Positions 1 through 8,250 of a stretch of DNA of 64,000 nucleotides are shown piece after piece (position 1 is the first letter of the stretch; each line of letters begins with the position of its first letter). Where the stretch lies: NCBI RefSeq assembly GCF_002150735.1, contig NZ_MUKA01000111.1, forward strand, positions 19,733 to 83,732, given 5' to 3'. The notes beneath the pieces were generated by a model. It searched no databases and was not told the DNA's origin. It was given only the letters and a program-made list of their open reading frames with translations. This DNA is from Streptomyces africanus. GTDB lineage: Bacteria; Actinomycetota; Actinomycetes; Streptomycetales; Streptomycetaceae. The position numbers and the translations under genes were made by a program.

Positions 1-1
1 G

Positions 2-343
2 GACTTCCAGTGGGCCCGCACCCGCTGGGGGCTGAACGAGGAGGGCTTCGCCCATCTGGAGAGCTGGCCGGGCATCGCGCGGGAGACGGCCGAGCTGCTG
101 CGCGAGCGGTCCGTGCGGGCCGTGGGCACCGACTGCGTCAGCCTCGACAGCGGCGACGGCGGACGCGGCGAACTCCCGGCGCACTACGTGCTGCTGTCCG
201 CCGGCGTGCTCATCATCGAGAACCTGGCCAACCTCGACCGGCTGCCCCCGCTCTCCTTCTTCCTGGCGTTCCCGCTGCGCATCGCGCACGGCACCGGCTC
301 CCCGCTGCGCGCGGTGGCCGTCGTGGACGGAGCACAGCGATGA
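2..343 (+). CDS. Cyclase family protein, C-terminal part (5' end outside window)
   Basis: An open frame runs in from the left edge and stops at 343. The 113 visible residues contain the GTDCVSLDSG and HYVLLSAGVLIIENLANLDRL blocks typical of the C-terminal half of cyclase/kynurenine-formamidase-like metal hydrolases (PF04199). This family opens rings or hydrolyses amides; the substrate here cannot be told. The stop overlaps the ATG of the next gene (ATGA), so the two are co-transcribed and probably translationally coupled. The metal-binding N-terminal histidines lie outside the window. Confidence 0.8.
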   Translation, partial: DFQWARTRWGLNEEGFAHLESWPGIARETAELLRERSVRAVGTDCVSLDSGDGGRGELPAHYVLLSAGVLIIENLANLDRLPPLSFFLAFPLRIAHGTGSPLRAVAVVDGAQR

Positions 344-1389
344 CCACGCACCACACGGCCGTCCTCGGCCGCAACCTCACCGACCCGTCCCGCGCCGTAC
401 ACGACAAGGACCTCGAGGCAGGCCTGAAACCACCGGTGTTCGACGAGATCGTCATCCCCGAGGAGTTCGGCCCGGTCGACCTGGTGGTGGACGACCTGAA
501 GGTCAAGCGCTTCGCGTTCACACAGGACGATCACGGCGACTGGTACCTGCGCGCCGGCCCCGACGGCCCCCGCATCGGCCACGCCGGACTGCTCGCCAAC
601 GACCTGCTGCAGCTGTTCACCCTGCACTACGCGGCGAGCCAGGTGGTGGGGCTGCACACGGAGGAGGAGCTCTGGTTCGACCGGCCGGTCCTGGTGGGGC
701 AGCGGGTGCGGCTGGCCGGACACTACGTGGACACGTACGAGCGCCGGGGGCAGGGCTACGTCGTGATGGAGGCCGACGCCCGGGACGAGGACGGACGCAC
801 GCTGGTCCGTCACCGCGGGGTGGAGATCATGCGGACCACGCCGGGAGAGGTGGCGGGCCGCGGCTCGGCCGGTGGGGGCAGCGGCCGCAGGGTCAGCGAC
901 GCGTACGACACGTCCCTGCCCCTCGCGGAGCGGCTGGGCGGCGGGACGGTGACCGGGATGGGGCTGGAGCCGCTGCGCAAGGAGATCACGTTCGAGCAGA
1001 TGGCCGTGTTCTCCCGGATCGGCGAGTTCGTCACCAACATCCACGACAGCCTCGTCACCGCCCGGGCCGCCGGTCTGGCGGTACCGATCGTCCAAGGTCA
1101 GCAACTGGTCTGCTACCTGGCCGAGTTGCTGACCCGCGCCTTCGGCGCCGAGTGGTTCCGCACCGGCTGGCTGCGCGTGAAGCTCCTGCGGCCGGTGAGC
1201 GTCTTCGACGGCGTCGAGGCCGCGGGCGCGGTGCGCGAGGTGGAGCATGACGGCTCCCGGACCCGTATCGGCCTGGACGTGTGGGTGCGCCGCGGCGACG
1301 GAAGCCTGGCCGCGGTCGGCTGGGCGCGTGGCGAGGTCCCGACCGGTCGGCCGGCGCGTGGGATCCTGCCCTTCACGGGCAATGGGTGA
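340..1389 (+). CDS. MaoC-like / hotdog-fold dehydratase-type protein
   Basis: 349 residues starting at an ATG that overlaps the stop of the cyclase-family gene. The length and two-part layout (N-terminal half to about residue 165, a Gly/Ser-rich linker, then a second half) fit tandem hotdog folds as in double MaoC-type hydratases and FAS1-like dehydratases. The HLYASQ-like block (LHYAASQVVGLHTEEELW) and the substrate-facing stretch GQRVRLAGHYVDTYERRG support this. Known relatives hydrate or dehydrate acyl-CoAs. Coupling to a ring hydrolase suggests a joint catabolic route, but the substrate is unknown. The start at 340 was chosen for the 4-base overlap; the open frame continues further upstream without meaning. 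Confidence 0.6.
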   Translation: MTTHHTAVLGRNLTDPSRAVHDKDLEAGLKPPVFDEIVIPEEFGPVDLVVDDLKVKRFAFTQDDHGDWYLRAGPDGPRIGHAGLLANDLLQLFTLHYAASQVVGLHTEEELWFDRPVLVGQRVRLAGHYVDTYERRGQGYVVMEADARDEDGRTLVRHRGVEIMRTTPGEVAGRGSAGGGSGRRVSDAYDTSLPLAERLGGGTVTGMGLEPLRKEITFEQMAVFSRIGEFVTNIHDSLVTARAAGLAVPIVQGQQLVCYLAELLTRAFGAEWFRTGWLRVKLLRPVSVFDGVEAAGAVREVEHDGSRTRIGLDVWVRRGDGSLAAVGWARGEVPTGRPARGILPFTGNG

Positions 1390-1424
1390 CCCGGCGTGCG
1401 GCGAGCAACAGAGGGAGGCACCGC

Positions 1425-2138
1425 ATGGCACGACTGCCGATGTACGAGGTGATCTACCGTGACCTCGAGAGGCAGCTGTCCTGCGGCACGCTGGGCCCGG
1501 GTGACCGGCTGCCGTCCGAGGGAGAGATGGCGGACCACTACGGCGTCAGCAGAATGACGGTGCGGCAGGCGGTGGGCCGTCTCACCGACGAACGCCGGCT
1601 GGTCCGCCGCCGTGGCGCCGGCACCTTCGTGGCCGACCATCACGCCACCTACCGCAAGGTCCACACGCTCGGGCCGTTCAGCCAGGACATCGGCCGCGGG
1701 GACGCCGCCGTCGACACCCTGGTCCGCGTCCGTGAGGTCACCGACGCACCGGAGGAGGTCAGCGACCGACTCGGCCTCAAACCCCGCCAGAAGGTGGTAC
1801 GGCTGCTGCGGGTGCGCGTCGTCGACGGCCAGCCGGCCGCCATCCAGGACTCCTGGATCCCCTACGGGCTGGCGCCCGCCCTCGCCGACGAGGAGTTGCT
1901 CGGCGGGTCCCTGTACCGGACCCTGGCCGACCGCTTCGGCATCAGGCTGACCTGGGCCGAGCAGGAGGTGTCGGCCGCCGCGGCCGACGCCGAACAGGCC
2001 GCGCTGCTCCAGGTCGCACCGGGCATGCCGCTCATCGCCATCACCCGGCTCACCCACAGCGACGGGGCCGGGCCGGTGGAGTTCGCGCACAGCTGGAGCC
2101 GGCCCGAGTTCCCGCTGCTCATCAGGCTCGGGAGGTGA
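1425..2138 (+). CDS. GntR family regulator with UTRA domain (HutC type)
   Basis: 237 residues. Residues 1-70 form the GntR winged helix (YRDLERQLSCGTLGPGDRLP followed by the recognition region YGVSRMTVRQAVGRL). The rest is a UTRA ligand-binding domain ending in FAHSWSRPEFPLLIRL, close to the usual HutC-type length. The ATG follows a GAGGGAGG ribosome site at 1411-1418, which decides against the longer in-frame start at 1281. It sits between the cyclase/MaoC pair and the sugar kinase, 6 bases before the kinase, so it probably controls one or both. UTRA domains usually sense small sugars, amino sugars or related acids. Confidence 0.85.
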   Translation: MARLPMYEVIYRDLERQLSCGTLGPGDRLPSEGEMADHYGVSRMTVRQAVGRLTDERRLVRRRGAGTFVADHHATYRKVHTLGPFSQDIGRGDAAVDTLVRVREVTDAPEEVSDRLGLKPRQKVVRLLRVRVVDGQPAAIQDSWIPYGLAPALADEELLGGSLYRTLADRFGIRLTWAEQEVSAAAADAEQAALLQVAPGMPLIAITRLTHSDGAGPVEFAHSWSRPEFPLLIRLGR

Positions 2139-2144
2139 CGTGGG

Positions 2145-3596
2145 ATGGCGAGCGACGACGTCGTGTGTGCCGTCGACGTCGGCACATCGGCCGTCCGGGC
2201 CGCCTTGGTGAGACACGACGGACAGCGGCTGCTCGACGCCCGCGGGGAGCGAGGCCCCGACGAGGGCGCCGAGACCTTCGACGCCGAACGCCTGTGGGAC
2301 GGGCTCTGCCACGTCCTGCGCCGGATCACCTCGAGTGCCCCCATGGGCTCCCGCCTGCGGTGCCTCGCCCTCGCGGGACATGTCGGCCAGGTCCTGGTCG
2401 ACGAGCGGAGCCGTCCGCTGGGCCGGGCCGGGGGGTGGGCCGACGCGCGCGGCGTCCGCGAGGTCGCGGCCCGGTGGCCCGACCCGGCCGCCGCCCTCCG
2501 CCTGACCGGCCGCCCCGCCATGACGGGCGGAGCGGTCCCTCTGCTGCACTGGCTGAAGGACAACGACCCGTCGCTGCACCGGCGGATCAGGTGGGTTCTC
2601 GCCCCCAAGGACTTCCTCGTCCTGCGCCTGACCGGGCAGGCCGCGACGGACGTGACGAGCGCGGCGTACACGCTGGGCAGCGACGTCATCCGCCAGGTCT
2701 GGGACCCCCGGCTGCTCGCCGTGGGGGGCAAGGGCCCGGAACACTTTCCCCCGCAACACGCGGCGACGGACATCGTCGGTGCCGTCACCCGGGCCGCCGC
2801 CGACACCACGGGCCTCCCTCCTGGCCTGCCGGTGGCCGCCGGAGGTCCCGACGGCACGGTCGGCGCCGCCGCCGTGGCAGGCTCGACCCCTGGCTCCGTC
2901 GTGGACGTGGCCGGCACCACCGACGTACTGACCCGGGTGATCACCTCCCCCGACGAACGTCCCCCCGCCGCGGTGCTCAACCCCTATCTCACTCCCGGCC
3001 TTTGGACCTGTGGCGGGGCGACCGGGATGACCGGCGGAGCGCTGGCCTACTGGGTCCGCCTGCTGGGGCTGGGCGACCCGGCCACCGCGCTGCACCGGCT
3101 GGGCCCCGACGTCCGCGCCGTCCCTCCGGGCAGCGCGGGGCTGTCCATGTCCCCGCTGCTCACCGGCAGCCGTTTCCCCGGCTGGAACCAGAGGGAGCGG
3201 GGCAGGCTCTGGGGCCTGGGCGAACACCACTCCGCCGCCCACGTGCTGCGCGCCGCGCAGGAGGCCGCCGCCTATGTCGTACGCCAGGCCGTGGACATCC
3301 TCATGGCCGACGACGCTCCCGACGTGCCCGTCATCCTGACCGGCGGACCATCACGCTCACCCGACGTGGCACAACTGCGGGCCGACGTGCTGGGCCGGCC
3401 GGTCCACGCCAGCTCGGAGGCCGACGCCACCCTGCACGGCGCCGCCCTGCTCGCCCTGGTCGCCGCAGGCCTGGAACCCGACCTGCCGACAGCCCAGGCC
3501 CGCAGGGCACCCCCTGTGCGCCGGTTCCTCCCCCAGGCCCCGGTCGCAGCACGCTACGACGAGCTCTACCGGCAGTGGCAACAGGCCAAGGACTGA
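2145..3596 (+). CDS. FGGY-family carbohydrate kinase
   Basis: 483 residues, normal for FGGY kinases (xylulokinase, gluconokinase, glycerol kinase relatives), which phosphorylate a sugar or polyol with ATP in the cytoplasm. The N-terminal phosphate loop is visible (VCAVDVGTSAVRAALV), as are the second ATPase motif near VDVAGTTDVLTRV and a C-terminal adenosine-binding segment (VPVILTGGPSRSPDVAQL). A GGAGGT ribosome site overlaps the stop of the GntR gene, and the genes are 6 bases apart. The sugar cannot be named; the first domain looks more xylulokinase-like than glycerol-kinase-like. The GntR regulator is the obvious candidate controller. Confidence 0.8.
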   Translation: MASDDVVCAVDVGTSAVRAALVRHDGQRLLDARGERGPDEGAETFDAERLWDGLCHVLRRITSSAPMGSRLRCLALAGHVGQVLVDERSRPLGRAGGWADARGVREVAARWPDPAAALRLTGRPAMTGGAVPLLHWLKDNDPSLHRRIRWVLAPKDFLVLRLTGQAATDVTSAAYTLGSDVIRQVWDPRLLAVGGKGPEHFPPQHAATDIVGAVTRAAADTTGLPPGLPVAAGGPDGTVGAAAVAGSTPGSVVDVAGTTDVLTRVITSPDERPPAAVLNPYLTPGLWTCGGATGMTGGALAYWVRLLGLGDPATALHRLGPDVRAVPPGSAGLSMSPLLTGSRFPGWNQRERGRLWGLGEHHSAAHVLRAAQEAAAYVVRQAVDILMADDAPDVPVILTGGPSRSPDVAQLRADVLGRPVHASSEADATLHGAALLALVAAGLEPDLPTAQARRAPPVRRFLPQAPVAARYDELYRQWQQAKD

Positions 3597-3674
3597 TACC
3601 TCAGCGGCAGCGTCGGGGTCGGTTCCCGTCGTGAAACAACACCCGCGGGGTCGCGGTGCCGGATGGCTGGGCGG

Positions 3675-3848
3675 GAGGCCGATCCGCTCGGTCTCGCGCG
3701 CGAGGACGGTCAGGATCAGCAGTGGGTCGATCATGTGGTCCATGTCCGGGTAGCTGTTCAGGTTCGCACCCGGCAGTCGCCAGGCCCCGGGGGCGGCCCC
3801 GTATCCGCCGCTGAACTGCATGCCCAGGATCATCTGTCGTCCTGTCAT
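3675..3848 (-). pseudogene. Remnant of NtaA/SnaA-type flavin-dependent monooxygenase, internally deleted
   Basis: About 58 codons read from an ATG at 3848 as the N-terminus of a luciferase-like monooxygenase of the NtaA/SnaA/DszA type (LGMQFSGGYGAAPGAWRLPG, then NSYPDMD). The frame then jumps directly to DPLLILTVLARETERIGL. In intact family members roughly 40-50 residues (the AQxAERGxFD region) separate these two blocks. After ERIGL the similarity stops and the frame runs into the antisense of the FGGY kinase. A normal member has about 430-450 residues, so this is a doubly deleted gene scrap. Confidence 0.65.
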
Positions 3849-3911
3849 GGTTACTCCTCGGACGAGGCGATGAGAAACGGAGCCGCCCGATGGTTCCGGC
3901 GGGCGGAGGAA

Positions 3912-4610
3912 CTACTGCCTTTCGAGGACTCCCGGGGTGTCATGCAGGACCACGCTCCGCTGCAGCGGAACCCGCTCCGTGCGGAGCGTGTTCACCGGTG
4001 CCGCCGGGTCGGCCATGCCGAAGGAGATGCCGAACAGCAGCTTGAGTTCCGCGGGGACACCCAGGAACTCGCGGACGGTGTCGGCGTAGACGCCGAGTAT
4101 GGTCTGCGGAATGCCGGCCAGCCCCCGGGCCGCCAGCGAGAGCAGGAAGTTCTGCGCGTACATGCCGATGTCGCCGGCCGTCCGTACCCCGTCGCCGAGT
4201 GCCGGCATGAACAGGAAGGCGGCATGGGGAGCGCCGTAGAACTCCAGGTTCTCGCGGACCGCCGCCCTCCGGCCGTCCCGGTCCGAGCGCTCGACACCCA
4301 GGGCCCGGTAAACACTGGCGCCCAGGGCCTGCGACCGCTCGAGGTAGATGCCCTCGCCGTAGCCATCGGTGAAATCCGGGGAGGTCCGTCCCTCCTCCTC
4401 GGCCTGGAGCAGCTCTTTGGCCAGGGCGTCCCGTGCCGCACCCGAGACGACGTGCACCGTCCACGGCTGGGTGTTGCTGTTCGAGGGGGCCGTCTGTGCG
4501 TCTTCCAGCACGCCGCGGATGTCCGAAGGGGACAGGGCGGTGGGCAGGAACCGCCGAGGGGAGCGTCGGGAGCGGGCGATGTCGGTGAAGGGTGATGCGG
4601 TGCCGGGCAA
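3912..4610 (-). CDS. Nitroreductase family protein
   Basis: 232 residues of the FMN-dependent nitroreductase fold (PF00881). The N-terminus has RSRRSPRRFLPTALS and the FMN-binding APSNSNTQPW motif. The middle contains GDIGMYAQNFLLSLAARGLAG and the C-terminus FGISFGMADPAAPVNTLRTERVP. Such enzymes reduce nitroaromatics, quinones or unsaturated compounds with NAD(P)H. No ATG or GTG fits. I chose TTG at 4610 because GAGAGG lies 7 bases upstream and the protein then begins just before the conserved core. It is third in a minus-strand run behind a TetR gene and an F420-type reductase, with a 164-base gap from the latter in which I see nothing further. Confidence 0.8.
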   Translation of the reverse strand: MPGTASPFTDIARSRRSPRRFLPTALSPSDIRGVLEDAQTAPSNSNTQPWTVHVVSGAARDALAKELLQAEEEGRTSPDFTDGYGEGIYLERSQALGASVYRALGVERSDRDGRRAAVRENLEFYGAPHAAFLFMPALGDGVRTAGDIGMYAQNFLLSLAARGLAGIPQTILGVYADTVREFLGVPAELKLLFGISFGMADPAAPVNTLRTERVPLQRSVVLHDTPGVLERQ

Positions 4611-4774
4611 GGCGGTTCCTCTCCATGGCGCGCAGTCACCGCCAGGGGCAGCAGCGCAGCGCAGTGCGGCAGGCCACGGGGACTGTGCGCTCTTCGTGTT
4701 CGTCGTGTGTGTTGGTGGCGTGCCGACGCTGCCGCCCTCGTGCCGTTGTGTGCACGAGAGCCGCGTCGGGTGAC

Positions 4775-5509
4775 TCAGCGGTGGGCGGCGCGGTTCATCT
4801 CGACGACGTCCTCCAGGGTGGCCGTGGCCGGGAGGGCGGCGAGGCGTTCCGGCACGCTGTCGCGGATGGCCGCGTCCTTGTCGCGGTCGGCCGCGGCCAG
4901 GGCCGCCGGCAGTTCGTCGAGGGTCAGCTCGGTGCAGTAGGCGGGGCTGTTCGGCTGCTGGCGCCAGGAGTCGGCCAGCGTGCCGGCGTCGTAGGGGTCG
5001 AAGCCGGTGTCGTCCACGAGCTGCATGGCCACACGGCGCGCCTGCTCGGAGTCGCCGGCGACGGGGATGGCGAGGCGGCCGGGCGTCCCGGCCGGAAGGC
5101 CCTTGGTCCGCTGGGTCTCTGCCAGGGCGGCGTTCCACGCCTTGACCACGGGGCGCCCCAACTGCTTGGCGTTCCACACACTCTCGATCTCGCCGTTGTC
5201 CACGGCCTCGATGTGTCCGCTGAGGTGCGGATAGTAGTTCGAGGTGTCGATGACCACCGTCTCGGTGGGGACCGAGGCGAACAGGCCGGCCAGCTTCCCC
5301 GCTACCCCGAAGGGGGTGGCCAGAATGATGACGTCCCGGCCCTGTACGGCGTCGGCGAGCTCCACCGCGGCGGCCCCGGACTCCAGTACCTCCGCCCGGA
5401 CGGCCTCGGGGCCGCGGGCGTCGGCCACCTGGACGTCGTGACCGGCCGCGCTGAGCTTGGCAGCGAGGTTCCCGCCGATGGCACCGGCGCCTATGACAGT
5501 AATTTTCAT
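4775..5509 (-). CDS. NADP/F420-dependent oxidoreductase-like protein
   Basis: 244 residues opening with a Rossmann fold (MKITVIGAGAIGGNLAAKLS, GxGxxG at residues 7-12), then VIILATPFGVAGKLAG and VIDTSNYYPH. This is the F420:NADP oxidoreductase-type domain (PF03807), which moves hydride between NADP(H) and a flavin/deazaflavin or another small substrate. The length matches the family. The ATG at 5509 is the only start that leaves the GAGAIG loop at the extreme N-terminus. It lies just downstream of a TetR gene on the same strand and ahead of a nitroreductase; the three may form a redox-stress or xenobiotic-reduction unit (inference). Confidence 0.8.
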   Translation of the reverse strand: MKITVIGAGAIGGNLAAKLSAAGHDVQVADARGPEAVRAEVLESGAAAVELADAVQGRDVIILATPFGVAGKLAGLFASVPTETVVIDTSNYYPHLSGHIEAVDNGEIESVWNAKQLGRPVVKAWNAALAETQRTKGLPAGTPGRLAIPVAGDSEQARRVAMQLVDDTGFDPYDAGTLADSWRQQPNSPAYCTELTLDELPAALAAADRDKDAAIRDSVPERLAALPATATLEDVVEMNRAAHR

Positions 5510-5561
5510 GATTTGTCCCTTGGGAGGTTGTGCCGCCCCGGAGGGCAGCGCAATGTGACAG

Positions 5562-5582
5562 CCGGGTGGTGGTGCCACCTGG
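5562..5582 (-). terminator. Possible intergenic hairpin between tetR and reductase
   Basis: An inverted repeat (CCGGGTGG / CCACCTGG, 7 of 8 paired, 5-base loop) lies in the roughly 100-base gap after the TetR stop. There is no clear T-run, as is common in Streptomyces. It could limit read-through from tetR or act as an operator. Confidence 0.35.
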
Positions 5583-5611
5583 CGTTGAGGGGGCGGGCGG
5601 AGCCCGACGTT

Positions 5612-6205
5612 TTACGCCCGGGTGTCCTGCTGGCGGTAGCCGCTCGCGATGAGCATGCGGAGCCGGTCGAGCGACTCCTCTTCGGTACCGGTGCCCTTGA
5701 TCCAGGCAACGGAGCAGGCCGCGAGGAACAGGTCGTTCCCCCGCACCGACGCGCGCACGCGCCCCGCGAGCTGCGCGGCTCGCACGTACTGATCGGTGGC
5801 GGAGATGAGGATGTCGCAGGGAATCGTGAGCGGGTTGTCCGGCTCCTGAGCCCGGGCCGCGGCCATGAGTGGGTCCGGCAGCCCGCTGAAGGCGCTGAAG
5901 TACTCCTCCATCGCCCGCAGCCACTGCTCCAGCGCCTCGGCCGGGTCGTCGAGCTGATCGATGTCCGCCTGGCGGGCCACCAGCTCCTCGGAGCGCGTCT
6001 GCAGCACGGCCGCCAGCAGCGCCTCCCGGGTGGGGAAGTGCCGGTACAGGGTGCCGGGCCCGACTCCCGCCTCCTTGGCCACCGCCTCGAGGGAGGTGCC
6101 GACCCCGTGCTGCAGGAAGTGACGCTGCGCGGTCTCCAGGAGGGCCGCGCGGTTGCGCTGGACGTCCGCGCGGGGCTTGCGTCCCCGCTGCTCACCGGCG
6201 CTCAT
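5612..6205 (-). CDS. TetR/AcrR family regulator
   Basis: 197 residues. The N-terminal helix-turn-helix covers about residues 15-62 (RAALLETAQRHFLQHGVGTS, VAKEAGVGPGTLYRHFPTRE), followed by an all-helical ligand domain. The ATG at 6205 has AGGAGG 7-8 bases upstream, preferred over a longer in-frame start at 6265. It leads the minus-strand run reductase-nitroreductase and presumably represses it together with its own promoter, where an inverted repeat sits. Confidence 0.88.
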   Translation of the reverse strand: MSAGEQRGRKPRADVQRNRAALLETAQRHFLQHGVGTSLEAVAKEAGVGPGTLYRHFPTREALLAAVLQTRSEELVARQADIDQLDDPAEALEQWLRAMEEYFSAFSGLPDPLMAAARAQEPDNPLTIPCDILISATDQYVRAAQLAGRVRASVRGNDLFLAACSVAWIKGTGTEEESLDRLRMLIASGYRQQDTRA

Positions 6206-6244
6206 GCGCCCTCCTGCATGCCGTGATCCTGCGGCCGCATCAAA

Positions 6245-6299
6245 ACGGATGCTGCCTCCGTACACACTCGAGAGTAAAACGGAGGGGGCGTCCGGTCAA
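6245..6299 (-). promoter_or_regulatory. Sigma-70-type promoter and inverted repeat upstream of tetR
   Basis: Reading the minus strand, TTGACC (6299-6294) and TACTCT (6276-6271) are separated by 17 bases, a good housekeeping-type promoter. Immediately downstream is the inverted repeat ACGGA-N7-TCCGT at 6245-6261, well placed for the TetR protein to block transcription of its own operon. Confidence 0.55.
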
Positions 6300-6340
6300 A
6301 CCAGGGCGACGAGCCTTGACCGGTCCCCCGGCCCAGGACG

Positions 6341-7180
6341 TCAGGGGGTGAGCTGCTGGTGCCCTATGACGGAGAGCAGTTCGAGCTTGCTGTGACTCTC
6401 CGTTCCGGGGCGAGTGGTCAGCACCACCAGGGCCTGGGCGCGGTTCTCGGTGAACAGGAGCTGGGCGTCGACGTCGATGCGGCCGAGTTCGGGATGGAGG
6501 ATGGTCTTGCAGTCCTCGTAGCGTCGGGCGACCTCCTGAAGTTCCCACATGCGGACGAACTCGGGGCTGTGTTCCTGGAGTTCGGCGAGGATCCGGGCGG
6601 CTCGGGGGGTGTCGCTGCCGGCTGTCAGCGCGGCCCGCAGGCGTGCTGCCTGGGCGCGGCCGTGGCGTTCGCGACTCTCCTCGGGAACCATCAGGCGTTC
6701 GGCCGGGTCCATGAACCAGCGGTAGTAGCCGCTGCGGGCCAGCCCGGTGTGGCGGGTCTGGTCGCCGAGCAGCGCGACGGCCAACGGGTTCATCGCGAGG
6801 GTGTCGACCAGGTCGGTCTGCACCAGGGCCGGGGTGTCGTCCAGGCGGTCCAGGACCCGCAGCAGCGTCGGGTTGACATGTTCGGAGCGCTGGAAGCGGG
6901 CCGGGGCGTTGTGGCCGATGAGGACGAAGAGATGGTCGCGTTCGTCCAGGGTCAGCCGCAGGGCCCGGGCGAGAGCGGTGGTGATCTGGACGGAGGGCTG
7001 CGGAGCACGCTGCTGTTCCAGCCGGGCGTAGTAGTCGGTGGACATGCCGGCGAGCTGGGCGACCTCCTCGCGGCGCAGCCCCTGCGTACGCCTGCGCGGC
7101 CCCTCGGCCAGGCCGACGTCGCGGGGGCGCAACATCTCACGCCGGTGCCGCAGGAAATCCGCCAGTTCCTTCTTGTCCAT
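6341..7180 (-). CDS. MmyB-like helix-turn-helix regulator
   Basis: 279 residues. An XRE-type HTH lies in residues 1-75, including the family signature GPRRRTQGLRREEVAQLAG and STDYYARLEQQR. A C-terminal PAS-like MmyB domain follows (LAMNPLAVALLGD, RYYRWFMDPAERLM-like block, HPELGRIDVDAQLL). MmyB regulators are common in actinomycetes, often beside an SDR gene that they control; a structurally studied homologue bound a fatty-acid-like ligand. The ATG at 7180 puts the conserved DKKELADFLRHRRE start at the N-terminus. The palindrome at 7213-7233, 33 bases upstream, is its probable autoregulatory site. Confidence 0.88.
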   Translation of the reverse strand: MDKKELADFLRHRREMLRPRDVGLAEGPRRRTQGLRREEVAQLAGMSTDYYARLEQQRAPQPSVQITTALARALRLTLDERDHLFVLIGHNAPARFQRSEHVNPTLLRVLDRLDDTPALVQTDLVDTLAMNPLAVALLGDQTRHTGLARSGYYRWFMDPAERLMVPEESRERHGRAQAARLRAALTAGSDTPRAARILAELQEHSPEFVRMWELQEVARRYEDCKTILHPELGRIDVDAQLLFTENRAQALVVLTTRPGTESHSKLELLSVIGHQQLTP

Positions 7181-7212
7181 GCCCCCATCCTCGCCGCATC
7201 CCGCCCGGCTAT

Positions 7213-7233
7213 CCAGAGACCGCCGATCCATGG
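7213..7233. promoter_or_regulatory. Palindromic operator upstream of the MmyB gene
   Basis: A 21-base imperfect palindrome beginning CCAGAGACCG and ending CGATCCATGG, centred on a single base. It matches the inverted copy at 8133-8153 in 19 of 20 positions. It has the pattern CCA-N7-N-N7-TGG, also seen before the second MmyB gene at 45758-45782. I infer binding by MmyB-type proteins. Confidence 0.65.
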
Positions 7234-7290
7234 CTGAGGGCGACACCGAAGACGCTTCCTTACCGTTCCGCGTCGATCACTGCGGGTCGG

Positions 7291-8040
7291 TCAGCTGCCG
7301 CTGATCATGGCGAGGACGTCGTCGTAGGAGCCGTTGGCCACCGCGTCGCGGATGAACCTGGCGCGCTCGACGACCAGCTCCTTCGCGTCGGGCTTCTCGC
7401 GCAGCAGATCGAGGGTCTCGGTGAGGAAGTCGTCCAACGGCATGGACTGATCGCTGTCCTGCTGGCCCAGCAGGGTCGTGCGCACGCCCGGCGGGACCAC
7501 CTCGATCACCTGGACGCCGGCGCCGGCACCGGCGAGCTGGATGCGCAGGCTCTCGGAGAAGGAGTGCAGCGCGGCCTTGGTCGCGCTGTAGGTCGGGGTG
7601 CTCGGGAACGGTACGAACGCCAGCGCGGAGGTGACGTTCATGACGACCGCGTCGTCCTTGCCCGCGAGCAGGGGCAGGAAGGCGTACGTCATCCGGATCG
7701 TGCCGAGCAGATTGACCGCGACGTGATCCTCGGCGACCTGGAGTCCGGCCGGGTCGAGGAGGTTCTCCAGCAGCATGATGCCGGCGTTGTTGACCAGGAC
7801 GTTCAGCCCCGGGTGGCTCGCCGCCAAGGTCTCACGAGCCCGCGCGATCGAGTCGGGGTCGGCGACATCGAGGACGAGCGCGTCGATGCCCGGGTGCTCG
7901 GCCGTGATGTCGTCCAGGAGTTCCTTGCGCCGGCCGGCGACCACCACCTTGTTGCCGGATTCGTGCAGGCGCAGGGCCAGACCGAGGCCGATGCCCGAGG
8001 TTCCGCCGGTGATCAGGATCGTGTTGCCGGTCATCTTCAT
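7291..8040 (-). CDS. SDR family oxidoreductase (DltE-like)
   Basis: 249 residues of a classical short-chain dehydrogenase. The cofactor motif GGTSGIG is at residues 12-18, NNAG at about 89-92, the catalytic serine in NVTSALAF, and YSATK supplies Tyr and Lys. It resembles DltE-type SDRs (LNVLVNNAGI, PYSATKAALHSFSESLR-like region). AAGGAG lies 10 bases before the ATG at 8040. The neighbouring MmyB gene downstream on the same strand has its own promoter, and both promoters share a palindrome, so the SDR is the likely regulatory target. Substrate unknown. Confidence 0.87.
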   Translation of the reverse strand: MKMTGNTILITGGTSGIGLGLALRLHESGNKVVVAGRRKELLDDITAEHPGIDALVLDVADPDSIARARETLAASHPGLNVLVNNAGIMLLENLLDPAGLQVAEDHVAVNLLGTIRMTYAFLPLLAGKDDAVVMNVTSALAFVPFPSTPTYSATKAALHSFSESLRIQLAGAGAGVQVIEVVPPGVRTTLLGQQDSDQSMPLDDFLTETLDLLREKPDAKELVVERARFIRDAVANGSYDDVLAMISGS

Positions 8041-8132
8041 GGGGGTCTTGCTCCTTCGTCACGGCGGGCCGTTGAGCGCCCGTAGCCCCGACCGTAGGGG
8101 CGCCCGCGCAAGGGCGGGAGAGGAAGGTTTAT

Positions 8133-8153
8133 CCATGGATCGGCGATCTCTGC
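8133..8153. promoter_or_regulatory. Palindromic operator upstream of the SDR gene
   Basis: It begins CCATGGATCG, continues GCGATCTCTG, and is the inverted near-copy of the site at 7213-7233. It sits 93 bases before the SDR start in an otherwise featureless 210-base gap. Confidence 0.62.
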
Positions 8154-8250
8154 CTGGCGAAGAACGGAGGGCAATGACAGCGCACGTCGTTCTGGACATT
8201 GGGTGGTGCCTGTAGCGAGATCCGCGAGGTGCGCCCCTCCTCCCCCGGGC

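Noticed and set aside
184..1431. Long minus-strand open frame opposite the MaoC-like gene
   Set aside because: Low-complexity Arg/Ala/His-rich translation and no family motif; it is the antisense shadow of the MaoC-type gene, as are the many long opposite-strand frames across the GC-rich genes.
8174..8215. Tiny plus-strand frame before the SDR promoter
   Set aside because: Only 13 codons, no ribosome site and no similarity; it probably arose by chance.
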